Shown here: positions 45,562 through 55,271 of the stretch, piece after piece
Numbering within the stretch: the stretch's first letter is position 1
How the letters are laid out: every line of letters begins with the position of its first letter
Assembly (NCBI RefSeq): GCF_963974425.1
Contig: NZ_CAXBCK010000008.1
Span: 23,428 to 87,427, forward strand
Origin: Marixanthomonas sp963974425
GTDB taxonomy: Bacteria > Bacteroidota > Bacteroidia > Flavobacteriales > Flavobacteriaceae
Direction: 5' to 3'
Length of the DNA: 64,000 nt
Program-made: the position numbers and the translations under genes
The notes under the pieces: generated by a model
Database searches by the model: none
Told to the model about the DNA's origin: nothing
Seen by the model: the letters and a program-made list of their open reading frames with translations, nothing else

Positions 45562-45709
45562 CATCTCCTTTTTCCTTTTCTAAAGTATAAAGGTTAAGAA
45601 AACGCTAACAAATTTTTCTAAAATAAAAGTACAATGAAAATCGTAAATAATTGAATACCTGATAATTAGTTAATAACAGGTTTTTAACAAATTAAAAAAA
45701 TGTTAAAAA

Positions 45710-46936
45710 TTAGTATTCAACACAGTCTAGTTGAGTCTTTAAAGGCGTCATAAATGAAATATAATCTTCTTTATATTTTTCCTCTAAAGGTTTGGACATT
45801 GGCAAGTCTTGTTTAAAAGGATCTACTTGCTTCCCATTTTTCCAAAAACGGTAGCAAACGTGAGGTCCTCCTGTGTTACCCGTCATCCCAATCCAACCAA
45901 TTACATCGCCTTGGCGCACATAATTACCCACACGGACATTCCGTTTCTTCATGTGAAGGTATTGGGTTTCGTAGGTACTGTTATGACGAATTTTTACATA
46001 ATTGCCATTTCCACCACGATATTCAGATTTTGTAATAGTACCATCTGCTGTTGCCAAAATTGGAGTTCCTACTGGTGCAGCAAAATCAGTCCCTTTATGT
46101 GGGCGTAATTTATACCCATAATAAGCAATTCTTCTATTAAGGTTATAACGGGAAGAAATTCTACTAAACTGAACCGGCGCTTTTAAAAATGCCCGGCGTA
46201 GATTATCTGCCTGCTCGTCATAATAATCCATCACAGTGGTACTATCCAATTTGGTTTCGTAATTAAAAGCATACAATGGTGTGCCGCGGTGCTCAAAATA
46301 CGCTGCTTTAATTTCGCCCAAACCAGCAGGAATAGTATCATTAATAAATTTTTCAGTATAAACAACCTTAAAACGATCTCCTTTTTGAAGGTGAAAAAAG
46401 TTAACGGTCCAAGCGTAGATATTAGACAGCTTATCGGTCATATACGGGCTTAAATCTGCATCTGCCATGGTTTGTGACAAGGAACTTTCAATAATTCCAC
46501 CTGCGGACTTTTCAACATACGTGACTGGTTTTTCGCCAGTATAGCTTGATAAGTTATCCCTAAAATCGACTACCGAATAGTCTACTTTATTTTTCTCGTA
46601 AATAAAAACTTGTGTGGTATTTAAAGAATCTTTGGAGTTAAGAAGCACATATGGCTTACCCACTACTATTTTGCGTACATCAAAACTGTCTTTAAACTTA
46701 GTAGCTACTTTAAATATTTTATCCTGTGAAACTCCATGAGCATCCAAAATACCTCCAAAGGTATCGCCAGAACGTATTGTATCTCTTACAATATTATAAT
46801 CATTTAAAATATAACCGTATTCTTTAATTAATTCAGGAGCCTTTTCAATTTCTACAACTTCGGCTAAATCTTTATTGCCAGATTCGCAAGCTATTAAAAG
46901 CAAAACGGGCAAACACATTACTAATATTTTCTTCAA
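45710..46936 (-). CDS. M23 family metallopeptidase lipoprotein
   Basis: 408-residue lipoprotein (C17 in LLIAC) of the LytM/M23 type. The N-terminal part (about 50-230) is OapA/LysM-like with IRSGDTFGGILDAHGVS. The C-terminal M23 domain (about 280-375) keeps the zinc ligands in RPHKGTDFAAPVGTP (His, Asp) and the HVCYRF segment, with TQYLHMKK between. It should cut peptidoglycan cross-links in the periplasm or activate another hydrolase, as in cell growth or division. It is monocistronic. Confidence 0.92.
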   Translation of the reverse strand: MKKILVMCLPVLLLIACESGNKDLAEVVEIEKAPELIKEYGYILNDYNIVRDTIRSGDTFGGILDAHGVSQDKIFKVATKFKDSFDVRKIVVGKPYVLLNSKDSLNTTQVFIYEKNKVDYSVVDFRDNLSSYTGEKPVTYVEKSAGGIIESSLSQTMADADLSPYMTDKLSNIYAWTVNFFHLQKGDRFKVVYTEKFINDTIPAGLGEIKAAYFEHRGTPLYAFNYETKLDSTTVMDYYDEQADNLRRAFLKAPVQFSRISSRYNLNRRIAYYGYKLRPHKGTDFAAPVGTPILATADGTITKSEYRGGNGNYVKIRHNSTYETQYLHMKKRNVRVGNYVRQGDVIGWIGMTGNTGGPHVCYRFWKNGKQVDPFKQDLPMSKPLEEKYKEDYISFMTPLKTQLDCVEY

Positions 46937-47215
46937 TTTTTTGTAGCTTTATTGGGGTTCTACGATACTGCTATCTTTGGGAAGGAGCAGTAGGTTTTAA
47001 GTTTAGGTTCAATATTACGAAAAAAAAGGTCTTTTTGAATGTAAATCCTCAAAAAAAGAAGCTAACAGACTTATTTTAACACAAATAGCATAAAACTATA
47101 CTATAGCTCTAATGAGAATTAATTTCTTTTCCTTATTCCTTTTGTTTCGTTAACGTAAAATTTTTAAATATCTTATATAAAATAGGGTTTATTTTTTTAA
47201 GTTTTCCGAAATCTG
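46937..47215. other. Intergenic region with a short dyad
   Basis: A 279-base AT-rich gap between two minus-strand genes. The only structure noticed is TACTGCT (46966-46972) with AGCAGTA (46986-46992), a 7-bp dyad with a 13-base loop. A plus-strand TATCTTTG in the loop matches the -7 motif but has no gene after it on that strand. No tRNA or small ORF was recognised. Confidence 0.4.
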
Positions 47216-47986
47216 TTAATCCATTATTATTTTAAAGGAATGTTTGAGGCCTTTAAATTCTGAAAGCGATGCTTTTAAAGATCCTACAGCCAAGTCAGCT
47301 TTTATAAGCATAGGCATCTTGTTATCGTCATCTGTTACCCAAACAGTAAGGCTTTCTTTTTCTTTAAACACACGACCTGCTTGTACATATGGTCTAAATA
47401 TTAAACAAGGTACTTTCCCAAATTTAGTGTCTAATACTTCTCTGCCTAAAAATTTTAAACGGAATTTATAGTTTTCTTTATCAAAAAACATATCCATGTC
47501 TATTGTTTCACCTTTCTGTATACCACTTGCATCTAAATTATTACGTAAGTAGTAAAAGGCTGAAACCATATCCTGTGCGTTTTTAGGAAATGAAACTACC
47601 TCTTTTTTTTTGTGTTTTTTATTATTTATATGTGCAATTCCTGTTGAGTGGTCAAAATCTATCTGAATGTCTTTGGTATGTCCTCCTTCGTCTATTTTTC
47701 GAATAAATCGATATGGGATATCTTTTTCTTTATCTATATAAGACTGATAATCATCTTCTACCTTAAAAAACACTTTTGAAAGCCCTACAGTTTTTCCTTT
47801 TCCTTTTACATGATACACTTCCCTACCTTCCAATTTGGCATTATCAACTTCAAGCGTTGCATAACCAGCAGTAACAAAACCATAATGCACCCGAAATTTG
47901 AACCATTCGCCATCACCATATGCCCTGTCTTGTGCAAGCAACACAAAAGAAGTACATAAAAACAGAAGAGAAAATAGGTATTTCAT
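47216..47986 (-). CDS. DUF3108 exported protein
   Basis: 256-residue protein from the ATG at 47986 (MKYLFSLLFL), which gives a good signal peptide ending FVLLAQ; an in-frame start at 48022 would add an unlikely leader. The mature part fits DUF3108 (GEWFKFRVHYGFVTAGYATL; AFYYLRNNLDASGIQKG), a periplasmic or lipocalin-like beta family. It has no lipobox. It is likely envelope-associated; function unknown. A 20-bp dyad and the hpd terminator lie just upstream. Confidence 0.82.
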   Translation of the reverse strand: MKYLFSLLFLCTSFVLLAQDRAYGDGEWFKFRVHYGFVTAGYATLEVDNAKLEGREVYHVKGKGKTVGLSKVFFKVEDDYQSYIDKEKDIPYRFIRKIDEGGHTKDIQIDFDHSTGIAHINNKKHKKKEVVSFPKNAQDMVSAFYYLRNNLDASGIQKGETIDMDMFFDKENYKFRLKFLGREVLDTKFGKVPCLIFRPYVQAGRVFKEKESLTVWVTDDDNKMPMLIKADLAVGSLKASLSEFKGLKHSFKIIMD

Positions 47987-48002
47987 TATTTGGGGTTTTA
48001 GT

Positions 48003-48022
48003 TTGTATAAGAATCTATACAA
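48003..48022. promoter_or_regulatory. 20-bp dyad upstream of the DUF3108 gene
   Basis: TTGTATA (48003-48009) and TATACAA (48016-48022) form a perfect 7-bp inverted repeat with a 6-base centre, 17 bases upstream of the start. It is a candidate operator; no regulator is known. Confidence 0.35.
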
Positions 48023-48037
48023 GTTTTATTCCAAAAA

Positions 48038-48071
48038 AATAAACTCCATCTTTAAGACGATGGAGTTTATT
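48038..48071 (-). terminator. Terminator of the hmgA-hpd operon
   Basis: A 13-bp perfect stem (48038-48050 with 48059-48071) has an 8-base loop and, on the minus strand, is followed by a run of T. It lies 16 bases after the hpd stop. Confidence 0.93.
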
Positions 48072-48086
48072 ATATGTTACATTTAT

Positions 48087-49247
48087 TTACAAGGTTCCTC
48101 TTGATGCTTGTTCGCGTTCTATAGACTCGAATAACGCTTTAAAGTTACCGGCGCCAAATCCTCTAGCACCCATACGCTGTATGATTTCAAAAAATAAAGT
48201 TGGTCTATCTTCTACAGGTTTTGTGAAAATTTGTAATAGATACCCCTCTTCATCTGCATCGATCATAATCCCTAAACTCATTAATTTTTCGATGTCTTCT
48301 TTTAATTCATGCTCAAATTCTTTTAACCGCGCAGGTACAGCATTGTAATATTCTTCTGGAGGAATGGATAAAAATTCTACACCGCGCTCTCTTAATTTTG
48401 AAACCGTAGTAATAATATCGTCGGTAGCAACAGCGATGTGCTGTACTCCTGACCCTTCATAAAAATCTAAATATTCTTCTATTTGTGATTTTTTCTTTCC
48501 TTCTGCAGGCTCGTTTATAGGAAATTTAATTCTTCCATTCCCATTACTCATCACCTTACTCATTAAGGCAGAATATTCGGTGTGAATTTGCTTATCGTCA
48601 AACGAAAGGAAGTTTACAAAACCCATCACATCTTCATACCATTTTACCCATGTGTTCATCTCATTCCAACCTACATTACCAACCATATGGTCTATGTATT
48701 TAAGACCAACTGGTTCTGGATTGTAATCTGGATTCCACTCTCTAAAGCCTGGCATAAAAGTTCCGTTATAATTTTTACGCTCTACAAACATATGTACGGT
48801 TTCCCCATAGGTATAAATTCCGGCCCGCACCACTTCGCCATGTTCGTCTTTTTCAACGGTTGGCTCCATAAATGGCTTAGCGCCGCGTTTGGTGGTTTCT
48901 TCAAAAGACTTTCGAGCATCTTCTACCCAAAGTGCCACCACTTTTACACCATCACCATGTTTAACAATATGGTCATTAATTGGATTTTTTGAACTTAAAG
49001 GTGTTGTAAGTACTAGACGAATTTTATCTTGTTTAAGCACATACGAAACACTGTCTTTACTTCCCGTTTCTAAACCTTTATAGGCGTATGATTGAAAACC
49101 AAAAGCAGTTTTGTAAAAATGAGCTGCTTGTTTGGCGTTTCCTACGTAAAACTCTACATAATCCGTTCCTAATAGAGGAAGGAAATCTTGTGCTCCCTCA
49201 AATATTTTCTCTAATCCGTAATCTACTGATTTTATGTCTTTACTCAT
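48087..49247 (-). CDS. hppD: 4-Hydroxyphenylpyruvate dioxygenase
   Basis: 386-residue non-haem Fe(II) dioxygenase converting 4-hydroxyphenylpyruvate to homogentisate in tyrosine breakdown. The iron triad is H187 (YIDHMVGNV), H270 (GVQHIAVATDDI) and E354 (LFFEIIQRMG), with the C-terminal RGFGAGNFKALFESIE typical of the family. It is cytoplasmic. It lies downstream of hmgA on the same strand, giving two consecutive steps. It ends in a strong terminator. Confidence 0.97.
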   Translation of the reverse strand: MSKDIKSVDYGLEKIFEGAQDFLPLLGTDYVEFYVGNAKQAAHFYKTAFGFQSYAYKGLETGSKDSVSYVLKQDKIRLVLTTPLSSKNPINDHIVKHGDGVKVVALWVEDARKSFEETTKRGAKPFMEPTVEKDEHGEVVRAGIYTYGETVHMFVERKNYNGTFMPGFREWNPDYNPEPVGLKYIDHMVGNVGWNEMNTWVKWYEDVMGFVNFLSFDDKQIHTEYSALMSKVMSNGNGRIKFPINEPAEGKKKSQIEEYLDFYEGSGVQHIAVATDDIITTVSKLRERGVEFLSIPPEEYYNAVPARLKEFEHELKEDIEKLMSLGIMIDADEEGYLLQIFTKPVEDRPTLFFEIIQRMGARGFGAGNFKALFESIEREQASRGTL

Positions 49248-49374
49248 TGTGTTTAGTTTTTAATGAATGCGTTATTGTTTTTTCTGAATAATAATAAATC
49301 TACTTATTATAGAGAATTACCACATAGCGCGCATTTGTGCTGAAATAACTAGTTTTTTCAAAGATTTTGTTTTT

Positions 49375-50538
49375 TTAGTCATGTTCTAACCAAGATTGAT
49401 AATACGTGCCATCGGCCAATTTTAACGCGTCTTCAGTTACCTTTAGCGGTTTAAATGTATCGACCATCACAGCCAACTCGCCTGTTTTTTCTTTGCCGAT
49501 ACTACGCTCAGTCGCTCCTGGGTGTGGCCCATGAGGTATTCCTGCCGGGTGTAATGAAATGTAACCTGCATCAATATCGTTACGGCTCATAAAATCACCA
49601 TCTACATAATACAACACCTCATCACTATCAATATTACTGTGATTATACGGTGCCGGAATAGACTCTGGGTGATAATCATATAATCGCGGCACAAAACTAC
49701 ATACCACAAAAGCATCGGTTTCAAATGTTTGGTGTACTGGTGGGGGTTGGTGAATACGTCCGGTAATAGGTTCAAAATCGTGAATAGAAAAGGCATACGG
49801 ATAATTATAACCATCGTAGCCTACCACATCAAACGGATGGGTGGCGTAGGTCATTTCAAAAATATCATCCTGCTTTTTTATTTTTATTAAAAAGTCGCCT
49901 TTTTCATCGTGAGTTTCCAATTCTTGCGGTCTGCGTAAGTCGCGTTCGCAATAAGGAGAGTGTTCTAATAATTGCCCAAACCAGTTTCTATAGCGTTTTG
50001 GAGTGTAAATAGGCCTTCTAGATTCTACAATAAAAAGGCGGTTATCTTCAGTTTCAAAATCTATTTTATAAATAATACCGCGAGGCACTATAAGGTAATC
50101 CCCGTACTTAAAATCCAAATTCCCTAAATGCGTTCGTAGCTTTCCGCTGCCTTTATGAATAAAAATTAGCTCGTCAGCATCTGTATTTTTATAAAAATAA
50201 TCTTTTTGCGATTCTTGTGGTGCAGCAAGGATAATACTACAATTGCTGTTTGTCAATACTGTTTTTCGGCTTTGTAAGTAATCTTTTTCGGGTTGCACAT
50301 TAAACCCCTTAAACTTATACGACTGCATATTATTATGCTTCGCAATTTTAGGTGCAACGCTATATTGTTTCTCAATTTCCTTAACTTGAGTAGGGCGATG
50401 TTCGTGATAACTATTAGTGGACATACCATCAAAACCAATGGTTCCGAACAGTTGTTCAGAATATAAACTACCGTCTGGTTTACGGAATTGCGTATGTCTT
50501 TTATGAGGTATTTTACCTAATTTATGATAGAATGGCAT
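49375..50538 (-). CDS. hmgA: Homogentisate 1,2-dioxygenase
   Basis: 387-residue ring-cleaving dioxygenase that opens homogentisate to maleylacetoacetate. The C-terminal cupin has the iron-binding region LHPAGIPHGPHPGATE and later GELAVMVDTFKP. The N-terminus (MPFYHKLGKIPHKRHTQF) matches the shorter bacterial form, below the about 440 residues of the mammalian enzyme. A near-consensus -7 (GATATTTG) lies upstream. It precedes hpd by 127 bases; fahA and maleylacetoacetate isomerase genes are not in the window. Confidence 0.94.
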   Translation of the reverse strand: MPFYHKLGKIPHKRHTQFRKPDGSLYSEQLFGTIGFDGMSTNSYHEHRPTQVKEIEKQYSVAPKIAKHNNMQSYKFKGFNVQPEKDYLQSRKTVLTNSNCSIILAAPQESQKDYFYKNTDADELIFIHKGSGKLRTHLGNLDFKYGDYLIVPRGIIYKIDFETEDNRLFIVESRRPIYTPKRYRNWFGQLLEHSPYCERDLRRPQELETHDEKGDFLIKIKKQDDIFEMTYATHPFDVVGYDGYNYPYAFSIHDFEPITGRIHQPPPVHQTFETDAFVVCSFVPRLYDYHPESIPAPYNHSNIDSDEVLYYVDGDFMSRNDIDAGYISLHPAGIPHGPHPGATERSIGKEKTGELAVMVDTFKPLKVTEDALKLADGTYYQSWLEHD

Positions 50539-50599
50539 AATGTGCTTATTTTCTACACAAATATCGGAAAAAAATCACTGTTTTCGTTTTAAGGTTATG

Positions 50600-52837
50600 C
50601 TAAAACCTAAACCCTGCAGCAATATGCCATTCGCTTTCATCCCGTTCCGGTGAAAAAGCCCATTTTACTTCAAGGGGACCTAAGAAGGTTTCCATACCAT
50701 ATCCTAAGGCGAAGCCACTGTAGTCAATGCCGTCTATCCATTTTCCATCGGTTAAAAGATCGTCGCCTACATTAGCAATATTAACTGCTATGTTGATATG
50801 GTTTTTTCTGAAAATTTCATAATCTAACGTCAAAGAAGATTTTAAATAGGTATCGCCACGGAGGCTTAAACCTTCATACCCATAAAATTGTTTTATATTA
50901 TTTATAGGTCTATATCCATAGCCACCTAGGAAAAAATCTAGCGAGTGAGTTGAATCATCTCCTATTTTAAAACCACCTTCTGTGGTAATCACTGCCGAAA
51001 GTTTGCTTGAAAAAGACTGTGCATAGCCAACTTTTGCTTGAGCTATTGAAAACTGATCGAAACCTGTGTTTCTACCCTCGCCAAAAAGATATAAATGAAA
51101 ATCTCCGTTGAAGTAAAACCCATCATTTGGAAAAAAGCTATTGTTAAACGTATCGTAACGAAGATATCCGTAGGTGCTAAAATAGTTTGTGCTTTCAAAA
51201 ACAGTTCGAGGAATACCTTCTTCATCAATGCCTATAGTTTCAGAAAGATATCGCAACCATTTATGTTCTATTCCGGCACCTAATAAAAAACTTCTTCTAA
51301 AAAGTGTTTCTACAAATATACGATTGGTTAAATCACTATACTCGAGCTCTAATTTATTTATTTGTGAATTTTCTTCTGGAGGTAATTCAGGAGAAAGAAA
51401 ATCAATGTCTACATCCTTATCAAAAAAAGTATACTGAGAATTTAAACCAATGCTCCAGTAAAATCCTTTGTCAATATAATAGTTGAAATCGTACCTAATG
51501 TTATCACCCACCACAAAATCTAATGAAGCAATATCGTTATTGGTAAATATTCTTTTTCGGGTTACGTTCATTAAAGCAGCCGTCCCGTATAAATCGTCAT
51601 AATGGGCCCCTAAACGCATTAACATTTTAGATTCGTTTTCCCGTAAATTAAAAATAAGGTCGTACGTATTATCTTCATTAGTCTCCAATCGATAATTTAT
51701 ATCTTGAAAATTGCCTGTTGCCGATAGGTTGTTAACCCCTTCATTAAAACGGTCATAGCTTATTTTTGCAGGTACCTTTAGTTTTAGTTTTCCTAAAACA
51801 TATGCACGGGTATAATTTTCGTTACCTCTAATACTAACCGATTGAATAAAAATGGAATTTTCACTGAAGAAATCTACCTTTTGCTTTTTATGTGTTTTTT
51901 GACGAGAAGCTACACTATCTAATTGTTCTCTTAGCCTATTGGCTTCAATCTCTCCTGATTCGATTATTTTTTTTCCCTCATTAAATGAAACCACCGAAAA
52001 GTCTTTAATATTCGGGTTTATATAAATATCCGTCCGCTCTCTCTTCTCTGCCATATCTTCGATGGTGCGATAATTGTTTATTTGCACCAATACATCAAAT
52101 GCCGATTTTAGCATTTTTCGGCTTTTTAAACTGTCTTGAACATCGACACCAATTACAATATCTGCTCCTTTATTTCGCACCTCATCCACTGGATAATTGT
52201 TAACCACGCCGCCATCTACCATGACCGTATCGTTTATTATTACTGGTGAGAATAAAGACGGCAAGGCTCCACTTGCGGTAATGGCTCTAGGTAAATACCC
52301 TTTGTCTAATAAAACTTCTTTACCGGTTTCCACATTGGTGGCCACACAAAAAAATGGAATAGGAAGTTTACTAAAATCTTCAATATCACTCACATGAAGG
52401 GTTAACTTTGAGAGTAGATTATATACATTCTGTCCTTTTGAAAGCCCTGAGGGAAACCCTACTTTAAAATCATCGAACGGTAAACTAATGGCGTATTTTT
52501 CAGATTCATCTTTTTCGTAAAACGTTTTAGCGCTTCGTGGAATATCATCTTGAATCAACGTATTAAAATCGACCATGTTAAAAATAGAGTCTAATTGTTT
52601 TGCTGAATATCCCGATGCATACAAAGCCCCTACAATTGCTCCCATACTCGTCCCTCCAATGTAGTCTACCCGAATACCCGCTTCTTCAATTACTTTTAAC
52701 GCTCCAATATGCGCCAAGCCTTTGGCGCCACCGCCGCTAAGGACCAAACCGACTTTTAGGTCTTCTTGGTTCTCTTTCTCTTGAGAAAAAAGAATCCCTG
52801 AGAGCAACATGCATAGTATGATTAATATCTGCTTCAT
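50600..52837 (-). CDS. Patatin-like phospholipase with BamA-type barrel
   Basis: 745-residue outer-membrane protein like PlpD. Signal peptide (to about 19), patatin domain (about 27-280) with oxyanion GGGAKGLAHIG, nucleophile S64 in GGTSMG and catalytic D209 in VDGGVVNNYP, then a POTRA-like segment (about 325-400) and a 16-strand-type surface-antigen barrel ending EWHIAAGFRF. Such proteins present a lipase/phospholipase domain by type Vd secretion. Its first bases overlap the stop of upstream uvrC (ATGA). Confidence 0.93.
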   Translation of the reverse strand: MKQILIILCMLLSGILFSQEKENQEDLKVGLVLSGGGAKGLAHIGALKVIEEAGIRVDYIGGTSMGAIVGALYASGYSAKQLDSIFNMVDFNTLIQDDIPRSAKTFYEKDESEKYAISLPFDDFKVGFPSGLSKGQNVYNLLSKLTLHVSDIEDFSKLPIPFFCVATNVETGKEVLLDKGYLPRAITASGALPSLFSPVIINDTVMVDGGVVNNYPVDEVRNKGADIVIGVDVQDSLKSRKMLKSAFDVLVQINNYRTIEDMAEKRERTDIYINPNIKDFSVVSFNEGKKIIESGEIEANRLREQLDSVASRQKTHKKQKVDFFSENSIFIQSVSIRGNENYTRAYVLGKLKLKVPAKISYDRFNEGVNNLSATGNFQDINYRLETNEDNTYDLIFNLRENESKMLMRLGAHYDDLYGTAALMNVTRKRIFTNNDIASLDFVVGDNIRYDFNYYIDKGFYWSIGLNSQYTFFDKDVDIDFLSPELPPEENSQINKLELEYSDLTNRIFVETLFRRSFLLGAGIEHKWLRYLSETIGIDEEGIPRTVFESTNYFSTYGYLRYDTFNNSFFPNDGFYFNGDFHLYLFGEGRNTGFDQFSIAQAKVGYAQSFSSKLSAVITTEGGFKIGDDSTHSLDFFLGGYGYRPINNIKQFYGYEGLSLRGDTYLKSSLTLDYEIFRKNHINIAVNIANVGDDLLTDGKWIDGIDYSGFALGYGMETFLGPLEVKWAFSPERDESEWHIAAGFRF

Positions 52838-54630
52838 TTAGTTTCCTGAAAATGCGTGACTATTTTTTTTGCTCTGCTCGTCCCCACTACATCAGCTAAT
52901 TCATCAAAACTTGCATTTTTTATACGCTTCGTGCTTTTAAACTGTTTCAATAACTGAATTACTGTTTTCTCCCCTATTCCTGGTATGGTTTCTAATACGG
53001 TATCTAAAGCCTGTTTACTTCTTTTGTCGCGATGAAAGGTGATTCCAAACCGGTGTGCTTCATTTCGTAATTGCTGAATTATTTTTAACGTTTCACTTTT
53101 CTTGTCTAAATACAACGGTATGGGATCATCGGGGTAAAACAGTTCTTCTAGTCGTTTTGCGATACCGATAATTGCAATCTTTCCGCGTAATTCTAATTTA
53201 TCTAAACTTTTTAAAGAGGAAGACAACTGTCCCTTCCCCCCATCTATGATGATAAGTTGTGGCAAAGGTTGCTCTTCTTCTTTTAATCTTTTGTACCGGC
53301 GATAGACTACTTCCTCCATCGAGGCGAAATCGTCCGGGCCTTCCACTGTTTTTATATTAAACTTACGGTAGTCCTTCTTGCTCGGTTTTCCATTTTTAAA
53401 AACCACACAAGCAGCTACCGGATTTGTCCCTTGAATATTACTATTATCAAAACATTCAATATGTCTTGGTTCTTCACTCAACCGAAGGTCTTTTTTCATC
53501 TGCGCCATAATTCGGTTTTCGTGGCGATCTGGATCGACAATTTTTGCCTGCTTAAATCGCTCCATTCGGTAATATTTCGCATTACGAAGTGATAAATCGA
53601 GTATTTTCTTTTTATCGCCTGCTTTTGGGATATGTACTTTTAAACCTTCCTCCGTTTCAATTTTGAAGGGCAAATACAACTCTTTAGATTGCGAATTAAA
53701 CCGCTGTCGTAATTCGATTACAGCCAGCGTGAGCAACTCTTTATCGCTTTCGTCTAATTTCTTTTTTATTTCTAAAGTGTGCGAACGAATAATACTTCCG
53801 AAGGAAATTTGAAGGAAATTTACATACCCGTAGCTTTCATCTGAAGTAATAGAAAAAACATCTACATTGTTAATTTTCGGATTTACTACCGTGCTTTTTG
53901 CTTGGTAGTTTTCTAGTACATCAATTTTTTCTTTAATACGCTGTGCATCTTCAAACTTAAGATCGGCCGCATATTTTTTCATTTGAGCTTTAAACTGATT
54001 GAGCGAATCTTTAAAATTTCCTTTAATAATGTTTCGTATCGCCTCTATATTCTCGTTATAATCGGCTTCGGTTTGTTTGCCTTCGCAAGGCCCTAAACAA
54101 TTACTTAAATGGTATTCTAAGCAGACTTTATATTTATCGTTTCGTATTTTTTCTTCGGCTAAATCGTAATTGCAGGTTCGAAGCTGATATAACCCTCGAA
54201 TTAAATCTAGCAAGGTGTGTACCGTTTTCATGCTGGTATAAGGGCCAAAATATTCTGAACCGTCCTTAATTAATCGTCGAGTGGGAAAAACCCTTGGAAA
54301 TCGTTCATTTTTAATACAGATCCACGGGTACGATTTATCATCTTTAAGCAAGACATTATAGCGAGGCTGGTATTTTTTAATCAAATTGTTTTCCAGCAAT
54401 AGTGCATCGGTTTCGGTAGCTACAACAATATGCTTTATGGTTTTTATTTTTTTCACCAATAACCGAGTACGGGCATTATCGTGTTGTTTGGTAAAATAAG
54501 AGGAGACTCTTTTCTTTAAATTTTTTGCCTTTCCAACATATAACAACTTTTCGTTTTTATCATAATATTGATATACCCCAGGCGAGTTAGGGAGTGTAGA
54601 AATCTGTAGCTGTACCGAAGCTTCTGCCAT
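52834..54630 (-). CDS. uvrC: Excinuclease ABC subunit C
   Basis: 598-residue nucleotide-excision repair nuclease. GIY-YIG domain at the N-terminus (SPGVYQYYDKNEKLLYVGKA), a Cys-rich region (VCLEYHLSNCLGPCEGK), UVR motif (about 205-240), an RNase H-like C-terminal nuclease (ECFDNSNIQGTNPVA, IIIDGGKGQL) and tandem HhH motifs (LETIPGIGEKTVIQLL). It makes the 3' and 5' incisions beside damage bound by UvrAB. The downstream patatin gene overlaps it by four bases. Confidence 0.97.
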   Translation of the reverse strand: MAEASVQLQISTLPNSPGVYQYYDKNEKLLYVGKAKNLKKRVSSYFTKQHDNARTRLLVKKIKTIKHIVVATETDALLLENNLIKKYQPRYNVLLKDDKSYPWICIKNERFPRVFPTRRLIKDGSEYFGPYTSMKTVHTLLDLIRGLYQLRTCNYDLAEEKIRNDKYKVCLEYHLSNCLGPCEGKQTEADYNENIEAIRNIIKGNFKDSLNQFKAQMKKYAADLKFEDAQRIKEKIDVLENYQAKSTVVNPKINNVDVFSITSDESYGYVNFLQISFGSIIRSHTLEIKKKLDESDKELLTLAVIELRQRFNSQSKELYLPFKIETEEGLKVHIPKAGDKKKILDLSLRNAKYYRMERFKQAKIVDPDRHENRIMAQMKKDLRLSEEPRHIECFDNSNIQGTNPVAACVVFKNGKPSKKDYRKFNIKTVEGPDDFASMEEVVYRRYKRLKEEEQPLPQLIIIDGGKGQLSSSLKSLDKLELRGKIAIIGIAKRLEELFYPDDPIPLYLDKKSETLKIIQQLRNEAHRFGITFHRDKRSKQALDTVLETIPGIGEKTVIQLLKQFKSTKRIKNASFDELADVVGTSRAKKIVTHFQETK

Positions 54631-54767
54631 AGTTCAAAGATAGTGGCTATTTTGTAATTTACTTTTCATATAACCTACGAAATTTTGTTAAGAAAGGGTT
54701 AAACAGGCTTCTTTGAAAAACCTTTCTTCCTTTTCTTTACGTACTTTATAGTAACTAACACAACTCA

Positions 54768-55187
54768 ATGTTTAACACAGCCTTTCTTTCCCTTTTAAAA
54801 AAGCGATTTATACTATCGCTGGCTGTTTTGTACCTTATAGTTCCGTTACAGCAATCGTTATCGGAAGGTTTTCACAAACTTTCACACGCTTTAACGCACA
54901 CAAGTGCAGACCATCATCATGATTTAGACCATGAATTGGACAAGGAGCACACACACGAACATAAAGCGATTGCCTTTTTCAACAACTTGTTTTCTGCAGA
55001 CGATACAGATTCTGATAAAGACACTCTTTTATTTGAAATAAAATACGACAAACACATTACGCAGAAATATGTTCAATTAAAACCTGTAATTTTAACTCAT
55101 ACAGAACATACATTTATTTATCACTACGGAATATACCACACTTCACGTTCTGTACAAACACCTCCTCCTAGAGAATTAGTTTCATAA
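54768..55187 (+). CDS. His-rich small exported protein next to a TonB receptor
   Basis: 139-residue protein with one hydrophobic N-terminal segment (about 15-35, RFILSLAVLYLIVPLQQSL) serving as a signal or anchor. It is followed by a His- and Asp-rich stretch, KLSHALTHTSADHHHDLDHE then HTHEHK, suited to binding Zn, Cu, Ni or Co. A TonB receptor follows after 84 bases on the same strand, an arrangement seen in flavobacterial metal-uptake loci. No enzymatic domain is seen. A role as metal buffer or sensor is inference. Confidence 0.78.
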   Translation: MFNTAFLSLLKKRFILSLAVLYLIVPLQQSLSEGFHKLSHALTHTSADHHHDLDHELDKEHTHEHKAIAFFNNLFSADDTDSDKDTLLFEIKYDKHITQKYVQLKPVILTHTEHTFIYHYGIYHTSRSVQTPPPRELVS

Positions 55188-55271
55188 TCCGTTTTTCAAG
55201 TTTCAGAAATACTTTTTCCCGCTTAAAATGGGCAATTCTGAAACATCTATTTATTCAAAAAAATAAAATTT

